Below, in pieces: positions 56,091-64,000 of a stretch of 64,000 nt of DNA. The stretch spans positions 1 to 64,000 of the forward strand of contig JAJDUQ010000168.1 in NCBI GenBank assembly GCA_022826505.1, in the 5' to 3' direction. The DNA is from Gammaproteobacteria bacterium. Lineage in GTDB: Bacteria; Pseudomonadota; Gammaproteobacteria; HK1. How positions within the stretch are numbered: position 1 is the stretch's first letter; the number at the start of each line of letters is the position of its first letter. Position numbers and translations under genes: made by a program. The notes beneath the pieces are model-generated. The model searched no databases and was not told the DNA's origin. It saw only the letters and a list, made by a program, of their open reading frames with translations.

Positions 56091-56927
56091 TCATCGAATC
56101 GACCCGGCCGCATCACCGTCCCTCGACCACAGCACGGGAAGCAGCTCGCAGCGGTACGGACCCCCTTCGACCAGGCCGTGCTCGCGTTCCAGGAACTCCG
56201 TCATCTCGAGCGTCCAGGGACCGCGCCGGCGGTAGACGGCATCGCCGTCGGCGAATCTCATCGTGAGCCGCCGGCTGCCGTGCTTCGGCGGCACGGCATT
56301 CGTCACGCCGTGCACCGTGAACGCGTCGAACACGAGGCAGTCGCCCGGTTCCAGCGAGTACTCGACAGGATCGTGGCGCGCGAGATCCCGCGCGAAGTCG
56401 GGCGTTCGCTCGTAGGACTCGTGCGGCTCGGCCTTGGGTCCGGTGCCCGCGAAGCTCTCGGGCATGAAGGTGCGGCCCCACCGGTGTGAGCCCTTCAATA
56501 CCACGATGCCTTCGCCCGGGCCGACCGGTTCGAGCGCCATCCACAGCACGCACCACTTCCCGTCGAGATCGAAATAGGGCGCGTCGTGATGCCACGGCGC
56601 CCGGTTGACCGCACCGGCCTCGCGTATCAGCCAGTTGTCCGTGACCAGCATGACGGAGGCGACGCCCATGACCTCGCCGACGAGACGGGCGGCGGGGGAA
56701 TCGAAGATGAACGACCGCATGGCCGGCACCTGCGGCCAGGTCCAGAAGTCCCCGTAGTAGGTACCGGGCGCCGTCTCGGCCGAGTAGTCGATGTACATCG
56801 GGCCGGGATTGGCCCTGCCCTGCTCGATCGCGTCGGAGGCCACCGTGAGCCACCCGGCATCGAAGGCCTGGCGCAGACAGACGACACCGTCCGTCTCGTA
56901 CGCGCGACGAAGGTCGGGGCCGATCAT
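56091..56927 (-). CDS. Phytanoyl-CoA dioxygenase (PhyH) family protein
   Basis: A 278-aa Fe(II)/2-oxoglutarate dioxygenase. The metal triad is PWHHDAPYF (His and Asp, about 111-117) and FTVHGVTNA (distal His), with SRRLTMRF supplying the 2-oxoglutarate Arg. EctD ectoine hydroxylases and many natural-product oxygenases belong here, so the substrate is open. ATG 56927 overlaps the stop of tag as ATGA; an earlier ATG (56960) would overlap it by 37 bp. The two genes are thus coupled, with tag first. Confidence 0.88.
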   Translation of the reverse strand: MIGPDLRRAYETDGVVCLRQAFDAGWLTVASDAIEQGRANPGPMYIDYSAETAPGTYYGDFWTWPQVPAMRSFIFDSPAARLVGEVMGVASVMLVTDNWLIREAGAVNRAPWHHDAPYFDLDGKWCVLWMALEPVGPGEGIVVLKGSHRWGRTFMPESFAGTGPKAEPHESYERTPDFARDLARHDPVEYSLEPGDCLVFDAFTVHGVTNAVPPKHGSRRLTMRFADGDAVYRRRGPWTLEMTEFLEREHGLVEGGPYRCELLPVLWSRDGDAAGSIR

Positions 56928-57517
56928 CGGTGGTCCGGTCGACGGGACATCGTCATGCACGCCTCATGGCGGAAGCACGAGGTGACGTGGTCGTTCACCA
57001 TCCCTGCCGCCTGCATGAACGCGTAGCAGATGGTGGGACCGACGAAGCGGAAGCCACGACGCTTGAGCGCCTTGCTCATCGCCTCGGAGGCCGGAGTCGA
57101 AGCGGGGACGTCCTCGAGCCGTCGCCAGGCGTTGACGACCGGCGCGCCGCCGGCGAGCTCCCACAGGAACTCCGAAAACCCGGTGCCCGACTCGCGCAAA
57201 TCGAGCCAGGCGCGGGCGTTGCCGACCGCGGCCCGGACCTTCAGGCGGTTGCGCACGATGCCCGGGTCTTCGAGGAGCGCGGCGACCTTCCCCTCGCCGT
57301 AGCGCGCGATGCGCTCCGGGTCGAAGCCGTCGAACGCCCGGGCGTAGGCCTCGCGCTTCTTCAGGATGGTGTACCAGCTCAGGCCCGCCTGCGCGCCCTC
57401 GAGAATCAGCATCTCGAAGAGCCTGCGGTCGTCGCGGATCGGCACGCCCCACTCCTCGTCGTGGTAGGCGACGTAGAGCGGGTCGTCGTTCACCCAGCCG
57501 CAGCGCGTCGGAGTCAT
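56924..57517 (-). CDS. tag: DNA-3-methyladenine glycosylase I
   Basis: A 197-aa glycosylase that excises 3-methyladenine from alkylated DNA. The zinc-snap ligands are all present: Cys6 and His19 (TRCGWVNDDPLYVAYHDEEW), and His and Cys in VNDHVTSCF. LILEGAQAGLSWYTILKKR carries the catalytic Glu, and CYAFMQAAGMVNDH is the signature. ATG 57517 (MTPTRC) is the family start; the open frame runs 52 residues further. The PhyH gene is coupled downstream. Confidence 0.94.
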   Translation of the reverse strand: MTPTRCGWVNDDPLYVAYHDEEWGVPIRDDRRLFEMLILEGAQAGLSWYTILKKREAYARAFDGFDPERIARYGEGKVAALLEDPGIVRNRLKVRAAVGNARAWLDLRESGTGFSEFLWELAGGAPVVNAWRRLEDVPASTPASEAMSKALKRRGFRFVGPTICYAFMQAAGMVNDHVTSCFRHEACMTMSRRPDHR

Positions 57518-57781
57518 GTGCCGATTCTCCCACGATCGAAGCGCCCCGGGGCACGACATCACCCCGCCGAATACCGGCGCCTCCCGGGACGCTCGACTCC
57601 GAAGCAATGCCCAAGCCCGGACTTGCCCCGCTTCCGTGGACGCTTTCGAACTGTGCAGGACACGCATCCACAACGGCGAAGTCTCACCCGCCCTGCCCGG
57701 CGGTGTTCCGGAGTCGGGCGGGCGAACTGGTCTGGGCCGACGCGTCGGCGAGGAGTGGGAGCGCGAGTCGGGGCGCGTGCG

Positions 57782-58414
57782 CTACCCCGCCCCGGCGGAG
57801 GCCAGCTTCCCCCGAAGCCGGTGCCAGTTGAGGCCGAATCCGGCAATGAACAGCATCTGCACCGGCGTCGACCAGCCGGCAATGTCCGATGCGGTGCCGG
57901 CGCCGATTCCCGCCAGCGTCAGAACTCCACCCGCAACTCCGGACCCGCAGCAACCCATGATGCTGGTGCTGGAGGCCGCCACCGTCGCCAGCAGGCCCGA
58001 TCCGGCCGCCGCCGTGGTGCCGTGAAGCCCTGTGACCCGGCAGACCCGCCGGAGGTCGAGATGGGCGACCAGGTTCAATGCGATGGCGACGCCGAGGGCG
58101 ATGGTGAGGATCGACTGGCCGAACGTGAGGCTGTACATGTTGGCGAGCAGCGCACCGCTCGTCATGTTCATCGACAGCAGGGGCGTGCCCAGAAAGCCGA
58201 GGAGGTCGCCGCCGGCGAGCACCTGCCGAGCCTCCTCGTGGGGGATGTAGCCCGACGGGTCCACGAAGTCGAACTGTCGCCACACCAGTAGGCCGTAGAC
58301 CAGCGGGGGCAGGAGCAGCACGAGAGCCACGACTCCGGCAATGATTCCACCGTCGCGAACCACCCTTGCGGCATCCCACCGCCCGGCGATCCCGACCCCG
58401 GCGCTAACGCTCAT
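57782..58414 (-). CDS. Small membrane protein of unknown function
   Basis: A 210-aa protein with about four or five hydrophobic helices (about 24-45, 66-115 with a break, 130-160, 165-190). A striking segment is ASSTSIMGCCGSGVAGGVLT, with adjacent Cys residues in a small-residue helix; no family is recognised. Acidic periplasmic-type loop VDPSGYIPHEEARQVLAGGD follows helix 1. It overlaps the upstream nitrilase gene by 11 bp, so the two are coupled; it may take part in uptake or use of the nitrilase substrate, or bind a metal. Confidence 0.7.
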   Translation of the reverse strand: MSVSAGVGIAGRWDAARVVRDGGIIAGVVALVLLLPPLVYGLLVWRQFDFVDPSGYIPHEEARQVLAGGDLLGFLGTPLLSMNMTSGALLANMYSLTFGQSILTIALGVAIALNLVAHLDLRRVCRVTGLHGTTAAAGSGLLATVAASSTSIMGCCGSGVAGGVLTLAGIGAGTASDIAGWSTPVQMLFIAGFGLNWHRLRGKLASAGAG

Positions 58415-59495
58415 TCCTCAGCCTGACGGCTTGCGGATCGGCTGCGAACTCCGGATCCGCGCCGGAGTCCGTCGACTCCTTCATCGCGAACGCCCTGCCC
58501 TCCTCCTCCGCCACGAACGCAACCGGCCGGTTGGCGGATCGGTCGACGGTGAGCTTGAAGATGTCGAAGCGGTTGTAGTAGCCCACCACGTCGTGGAACT
58601 GCTTCGGCTCCACGCACTGCGCGACGTCGATGTCGCAATAGAGCAGGGATTCGTCCGTATCCGCGACGTCGCTCACCACGTCCCCCGTCGGCCCGATCAC
58701 CATGGAGACGCCGCGCGGGGTATGGTCCAGGATTCGCGCCGTCTCCCTGCCGATCTTCCCCAGCTCCCCGCGCATGCACTCGTCCATGAACCCCGACACC
58801 ACCACGGTGAAGCACTTCGCCTCGAACGAATGCGCGCCGGCGCGGATGCGGATGGCGTTCGCCAGGTCATAGTTGCCTCCGCGGGCCGGGTCGCGGGTCG
58901 GCCAGATCGGGGGGTAGCTCGCGACGTGCACCTGCTCGCCCTGGGCCATCAGCGCATAGCGGGCGAGCGGGTTCGTGTTCTCCCCGCAGATCAGCGCCCC
59001 GATGCGCCCGATAGCCGTGTCGACGACGCGCAGCCCCGCCCCGTCGCCATTGGCCCAGATGAGCTTCTCGAAGAACGTCGGCACGATCTTGCGGTGAAGG
59101 TTGAGCACCGCGCCGTCCTCGCCGACGAGCACGTTCGAGTTCCAGATGCAGCCGACGCTGGCGTCGGTCCCCTCGTTCACGCCGACGGAGACGAAGACGC
59201 CGGCCCGGCGCGCCGCCTGCGCGAGCGCGGACACCTCGGGCCCGGGGACGCGCACGGAGTTCGCCGCCAGGCGCAGGAAGAACTCGTGGTTGTTGATGGG
59301 CGCATCCAGCGCCGCCCACGCCGGGAAGGCGGGGATGAACGCTTCGGGAAACGCGACCAGTCGCGCGCCGTTGCGCGCGGCCTCCGTGATCAGGGCGCAG
59401 CACTTGTCCACCGTGGCGTCCCGGTCCAGGAACACCGGCGCGACGTGCGCCAGCGCAACCTTGAAGAAAGGGTAGATGTTCTTCGGTGCCGTCAC
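58404..59495 (-). CDS. Nitrilase / carbon-nitrogen hydrolase
   Basis: A 363-aa nitrilase-superfamily enzyme. The Glu-Lys-Cys triad is in LVAFPEAFIPAFP, HRKIVPTFFEK and ALICGENTNPLARYALMAQGEQ; the CGEN form with an aliphatic-nitrilase length points to nitriles hydrolysed to acids, rather than amidases. GTG 59495 (VTAPKNIYPF) is preferred over the ATG 75 bp upstream, which adds a low-complexity stretch. It is downstream of the amide/branched-chain binding protein gene and coupled to the membrane-protein gene. Confidence 0.85.
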   Translation of the reverse strand: MTAPKNIYPFFKVALAHVAPVFLDRDATVDKCCALITEAARNGARLVAFPEAFIPAFPAWAALDAPINNHEFFLRLAANSVRVPGPEVSALAQAARRAGVFVSVGVNEGTDASVGCIWNSNVLVGEDGAVLNLHRKIVPTFFEKLIWANGDGAGLRVVDTAIGRIGALICGENTNPLARYALMAQGEQVHVASYPPIWPTRDPARGGNYDLANAIRIRAGAHSFEAKCFTVVVSGFMDECMRGELGKIGRETARILDHTPRGVSMVIGPTGDVVSDVADTDESLLYCDIDVAQCVEPKQFHDVVGYYNRFDIFKLTVDRSANRPVAFVAEEEGRAFAMKESTDSGADPEFAADPQAVRLRNER

Positions 59496-59577
59496 CGGGG
59501 TGCCCGTGGTGCTCGGTGCGCGATGCCGTGCAAGGCGTCCCCGAGGCGACACCGCCCCGGGGACCGCCATGGACCGC

Positions 59578-60852
59578 CTAGAACGACTCCGTCGTGAAGT
59601 CGTACCGGGGCGGGAAGTGCTCCGCCAGATCCGCCGCCGGAATCTGGTGCTTCACGTGGATTTCGCCGTTCTCCACCTTGCTCATGTGGAAGTTGATCAC
59701 CGCCTTGTGATCCTGGGCTCGGATGTACTTGTCGCCCTGCGGGTGCTCGAACGACTCCTTCACCTCCATGCCTTCCAGGGCCTGGATGAAGTCGGGCGTG
59801 TCCTTCTTCGTCTGCCAGCCGCTCGCCTCGACCGCCTTCTTGATGAAGAACACGCTCTCCCAGACCTGCCAGTAGTGGCTGCCGGCGAGCACCCGGTTGG
59901 ATCCTTCCTCGCGCGCGTCCACCGGATCCACCTTCATGATCTCGCGAATCTTCGCGTTGTGGGGCGTATCCTTGTACTGCAGCATCCGCGGGTGGTACTC
60001 GAGGAGGTTGACGCCTTCGGAGGCGCCGCCGATGTCCTTGGGCGAGATGGCCTCGTGGGTGCAGAGCACCGAGTACCGGGACATGTTCTTGTCGAGCCCC
60101 ATCGACTTCGACTGGGTGTAGAGCGCCACCGACTGCGACCCGAAGAAGATCGAGTAGAGCTGGGTAGTCGACTTCGGCACCTTGGCCAGGTAGGGCAGCA
60201 GGTCCTTGGCGTCGAGCGGGACCGCGATTGGGTCGTTCACCTTGGCGCCCAGCTTCTCCAGGATGGGCTTGTGCTCGTTGTAGTGGCTCCAGCCCCAGCC
60301 GTAGTCGGCGAAGATGAACGTCCACTCGTTGCCGAGATTGTTGGTCGCCCACTCGGCGCCGGCCGCCGCCTGCGAGTAGGTGTCGCTGCCGACCCGGAAG
60401 GTGTATCGGTTGCCCTTCTTGCCGGTCATCTCCGCCGCCATCCCGTTGGGGATGTAGACGGTCTTCAGCTCCCTGGCGATCGGGACCGTCGCGAGGTCGA
60501 TTCCCGAGTGGACCGAGCCGAGCACGAAGTCCGCCTTGTGACGCTGCACCAGGGCGCGGAACTTCCGGGCGCCGGTGGGCGGGTTGGTCTCCGTGTCCTC
60601 GGTGACCAGCTTCACGGGACGTCCGGCGATGCCGTCGTTCTCGTTCAGGTGCCGGCAGGCCTCTTCGGCCGCCTTGTTGAGCCAGTAGCCCCAGGACGAG
60701 ATGCCGCCGGTGAGGTCGCACTGATGTCCGAGAATGATCGGATCGCCGGAGGTCTTCGCGAACAGGCTCGGCGCGAAGGCCAGGTTGACGGCCGGAGCCG
60801 CAACGCCCGCGGCGAGGGCGGTCTTCATGAACTTTCGTCTTGATGCGCGCAT
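59578..60852 (-). CDS. Branched-chain amino acid/amide ABC binding protein (LivK-like)
   Basis: A 424-aa periplasmic binding protein. A Tat-like or Sec signal (MRASRRKFMKTALAAGVAAP) is followed by DPIILGHQCDLTGGISSWG, NENDGIAGRPVKLVTEDTE and a C-terminal PRYDFTTESF. The long HAAT-family form covers urea, amides and amino acids; substrate not determined. GGGGAA lies eight bases before the ATG. Between LivF-like and nitrilase genes in one operon. Confidence 0.87.
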   Translation of the reverse strand: MRASRRKFMKTALAAGVAAPAVNLAFAPSLFAKTSGDPIILGHQCDLTGGISSWGYWLNKAAEEACRHLNENDGIAGRPVKLVTEDTETNPPTGARKFRALVQRHKADFVLGSVHSGIDLATVPIARELKTVYIPNGMAAEMTGKKGNRYTFRVGSDTYSQAAAGAEWATNNLGNEWTFIFADYGWGWSHYNEHKPILEKLGAKVNDPIAVPLDAKDLLPYLAKVPKSTTQLYSIFFGSQSVALYTQSKSMGLDKNMSRYSVLCTHEAISPKDIGGASEGVNLLEYHPRMLQYKDTPHNAKIREIMKVDPVDAREEGSNRVLAGSHYWQVWESVFFIKKAVEASGWQTKKDTPDFIQALEGMEVKESFEHPQGDKYIRAQDHKAVINFHMSKVENGEIHVKHQIPAADLAEHFPPRYDFTTESF

Positions 60853-60945
60853 TGTCGATTCCCCTGTCTGGTGTCTCCTTCGGAGTTGACGCCCAGTTGC
60901 GATGGGCCTTCAGTCAGTCACCGCTCCCGCGTACCGGTGCTCCGT

Positions 60946-61644
60946 CTACATCGACACTCCCAGGTAGCGGTGAATGATGTCCGGATTCGCCCGCAGGTCC
61001 GCCGACGTCGTCTCGTGGCTGATGACGCCCTTCTCCATGATGTAGACCCGCGAGCAGACGGCCAGCGCCGTCGGAACGTTCTGCTCGACGAACAGCAGCG
61101 AGACCCCGGCTTCGTTGATGGAACGGATCTCCTCGCGCAACGCCGCGACCAGCTTCGGCATGATGCCTTCGGTCGGCTCGTCGAGCAGCAGCATCTTCGG
61201 CTTGACGATCAGGCACCGGGCGATGGCGAGCATCTGCTGCTCGCCACCCGACAGGGTGCCGCCCGCCTGGCGGAGGCGTTCCTTCAACCGCGGGAACCGT
61301 TCGAAGATCGGACCGAGCTGGTCTTCGGTGGGCGCCCGAGTGAGGCCCAGGCAGAGATTGTCCAGCACCGACAGCTTCGGGAAGATGCGCCGGCCCTGGG
61401 GCACGTAGCCGATTCGCCGCCGGGGGATCTTGTGCCCCGGCAACGCGTCCAGACGCTCGCCTTCGAAGGTCACCGTGCCCCGGCTCAACGGCGTCAGGGC
61501 CATGATGGTGCGCAGCGTCGTGGTCTTGCCGACCCCGTTGCGCCCGAGCAGCGCGACCGCCTCTCCGGGTCGGACCTCGAGGTCGACACCCTGGAGGACC
61601 TGGCTCTTGCCGTAGCCGGCGCAGACGTTCTCGAGCTTGAGCAC
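60946..61644 (-). CDS. livF: HAAT-family ABC ATPase, LivF-like
   Basis: A 232-aa ATPase. Walker A GRNGVGKTT, signature LSGGEQQMLAIARCL, Walker B MLLLDEPTEGI and switch His-region LLFVEQN (the LivF form with Glu-Gln-Asn) are visible. RRRIGYVPQGRRIFPKLSV is typical of LivF. GTG start, 4 bp after livG. A 93-bp gap follows before the binding-protein gene. Confidence 0.9.
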   Translation of the reverse strand: MLKLENVCAGYGKSQVLQGVDLEVRPGEAVALLGRNGVGKTTTLRTIMALTPLSRGTVTFEGERLDALPGHKIPRRRIGYVPQGRRIFPKLSVLDNLCLGLTRAPTEDQLGPIFERFPRLKERLRQAGGTLSGGEQQMLAIARCLIVKPKMLLLDEPTEGIMPKLVAALREEIRSINEAGVSLLFVEQNVPTALAVCSRVYIMEKGVISHETTSADLRANPDIIHRYLGVSM

Positions 61645-61648
61645 CGCC

Positions 61649-62399
<751 letters not shown>

Positions 62400-62407
<8 letters not shown>

Positions 62408-63443
62408 CGCCGGCCTCCTCGCGGGCGGCCACCGGCTCGGGCTTCGACGACGCGCGCTTGCCGGCCTCGCGTCGGGCCACCCAGTCGTTGATGAGACCCA
62501 TGATGCCCTGGGGCGCGAAGGTGACGACCAGGATCACGATGACCCCGACGATAAGCAGGTAGTGCTCCCAGTACACCGACAGCTCCTCGCGGAGCACGAT
62601 GAGCAGCGCGGTGCCGATGGCCGGACCGAACAGGGTCCCGGCGCCGCCCACGATCATCCACACCACACCCTCCCCGGACACCGTCCAGAACAGGTACTGG
62701 GCGGTGGCGTAGCGGGCGAAGAGGCAGAAGAGCACCCCGGCGAGGCTCGCGAGGAAGCCCGCGAGCACGAAGGAGATGTATCGGACCTTGTAGGGGCTCA
62801 GCCCGATGAGGCTCGCCCGCATGTCGTTCTCGCGCACCGCCACGAAGGCGCGGCCCAGCGGGCTCTGCAGGACCCGCCACATGAGGTAGAAGCCGAACCC
62901 GACGATGGCCATGATGAAGTAGTACTGGAAGGTCTGGTCGAACAGCGACAGCTCGAAGCTGCCCACCTTCAGCACCGGCGGGACCGACAACGGCATGCCG
63001 TCGTCGCCGCCGGTCAGCTCCTTGGTGCCCACCGCCATGAAGTAGAAGATCAGCGAGAAGACCACGGTGATGATGGCGAAGTAGTGCCAGGTCAGCCGCA
63101 CCGCGAAGATGCCGGCGACCACCGCGGTGAGGGTGCCGAGCCCCACGCCCAGGAAAAACGCCGGCCAGAACGACATGTCGAGGTACTCGAACCCGAAGGC
63201 GACCCCGTACGCCCCCATGCCGAAGAAGAGCGCCTGGCCGAAGGAAAGCAGGCCGGTGTAGCCGAACAGCAGGTTCACGCTCGCCGCGAACAGGCTCCAG
63301 ATCATCAGCTCGGCGGTCACGTTGACCCAGAAGTCGTCGAGGACGACGGGGAGCAGGTACGGCGCGACCAGCAGGAACGCGAGCACCGCCAGGCCCAGCT
63401 TGTGCTGGAGGGTGAGCCGGCGCGGGGAGGCGGAACCGTTCAC
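62400..63443 (-). CDS. livM: HAAT-family permease, LivM-like (second of two)
   Basis: A 347-aa permease with about nine or ten helices. LLFGYTGLLSFGQALFFGMGAY is the LivM signature, and the conserved GLSPYKVRYISFVLAGFLA and GAGTLFGPAIGTALL follow. The start is a GTG overlapping the stop of the upstream permease gene as GTGA; the longer frame beyond it belongs to another gene. It ends in an Arg/Lys/Glu-rich cytoplasmic tail. Confidence 0.9.
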
Positions 63444-64000
63444 GGGCGGGACCTCCGTGCGACGAGGCGGGTGAGGATCCCCCAGATGCCGTCCGGCGCG
63501 TAGCGCAGGATAATCAGCATGAGGATGCCGAACACGATGATGAACTGCTCGAAGTACCGCGACAGGTACTCGTTGGTGATCATGTAGAAGGCGGTGCCGA
63601 CGAACGGACCCATCAGGGACTGGGCGCCGCCGATGATGGCCCAGATCACCGCCTTGCCAGAGTAGGTCCAGTGGAAGAACTCGAGGCTCGTGTAGCGGGC
63701 CAGTAGCGCGTAGAGCGAGCCGGCGTGACCGGCCACGGCGGCCGCGGCCACGAACATCATCCAGCGCAGGAAGTTGACGTCGAGGCCGATGAGCTCGGCC
63801 CGCAGCGCGTTGTCCTTCAGCGCCAGCAACGCCTTGCCGAACGGGGAATGCACCAGCCTCCACACCGCCCAGAGCGCCAGCCCGACCATGACCACCGTGA
63901 AGTAGTAGGCGACGGTCTCGCTCGCGAAGCTCAGGGTGGCGAAGCCGAGGGGTACCTCCGGCGGCGCCGGCAGCGAGCGCGTCACGTAGGGGCCCGCGAT
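63440..64000 (-). CDS. HAAT-family permease, LivM-like (5' end outside window)
   Basis: The frame runs off the right edge, and 186 residues of the C-terminal part are visible. VGLALWAVWRLVHSPFGKAL, then GLDVNFLRWMMFVAAAAVAG and GGAQSLMGPFVGTAFYMIT are LivM-like, paralogous to the next gene (RENDMRASLIGLSPYKVRYI). It is not LivH-like. The stop overlaps the next permease by GTGA. A LivH-type partner, if any, lies outside. Confidence 0.88.
   Translation of the reverse strand: MAGPYVTRSLPAPPEVPLGFATLSFASETVAYYFTVVMVGLALWAVWRLVHSPFGKALLALKDNALRAELIGLDVNFLRWMMFVAAAAVAGHAGSLYALLARYTSLEFFHWTYSGKAVIWAIIGGAQSLMGPFVGTAFYMITNEYLSRYFEQFIIVFGILMLIILRYAPDGIWGILTRLVARRSRP

Overview
The window is GC-rich, gene-dense DNA from a Gram-negative bacterium. 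It carries lpxH (lipid A synthesis), a LolD/MacB-type ABC ATPase with a large FtsX-like permease, a lipobox lipoprotein, Tat-like signals and periplasmic binding proteins. A proteobacterium (alpha or gamma) living on betaines, ectoine-like osmolytes, amides and fatty acids fits best; marine or host-associated life is an inference only. No rRNA, tRNA, CRISPR array or intact insertion sequence was recognised.

Layout. 1-5.2 kb: the 3' end of a BREX type 2 phage-defence operon (pglY cut by the window edge, then pglZ). 5.3-12.6 kb: two trimethylamine-methyltransferase (MttB)-family genes, an MlrC-type M81 peptidase, malonyl-CoA decarboxylase and a remnant of a third mttB. 12.7-15.0 kb: a small membrane/coiled-coil protein and a hipBA toxin-antitoxin pair with a palindromic operator. 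15.2-22.2 kb: a giant fused CydDC-like ABC exporter preceded by a perfect 44-bp tandem duplication, a Uma2-like remnant, a class II aldolase, a second copy of the small coiled-coil protein, and lpxH. 22.5-28.8 kb: a beta-oxidation operon (thiolase, FadN-like enzyme, lipoprotein, FadD, phosphoesterase). 28.9-31.1 kb: vapBC and a DddP-like M24 enzyme.

31.3-37.7 kb holds the most unusual locus, a four-gene minus-strand operon: a DUF1156 adenine-methyltransferase, an ABC-type ATPase with a TOPRIM-like tail (OLD-like), a PD-(D/E)XK nuclease-like protein and an unrecognised 206-aa protein, with a 10-bp inverted repeat in its promoter region. It looks like a modification/effector defence system that I cannot match to a named type.

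38-47 kb: GNAT and patatin-like genes, a translationally coupled CHAD-ParA pair (possible polyphosphate-granule positioning), an AttEFGH-like ABC transporter with a secreted lipocalin-like protein, and a DMT exporter. 47.3-54 kb: a creatinase-like M24 enzyme, a secreted intradiol dioxygenase, and an ectoine-type ABC importer (ehuBCDA order) ending in another creatinase/ectoine-hydrolase-like M24 gene. 54-56 kb: an MFS transporter among gene debris (RelE, M24 and ring-hydroxylating dioxygenase fragments). 56-57.5 kb: PhyH dioxygenase coupled to the DNA glycosylase tag. 57.8-64 kb: a branched-chain-amino-acid/amide-type ABC operon with two LivM-like permeases, LivG, LivF, binding protein, a nitrilase and an unknown membrane protein; it runs off the right edge.

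Gene starts are often GTG or TTG, and many neighbours overlap by 4 bp (ATGA, GTGA or TTGA), so translational coupling is common. Where I prefer a start inside a longer open frame, the entry says why.
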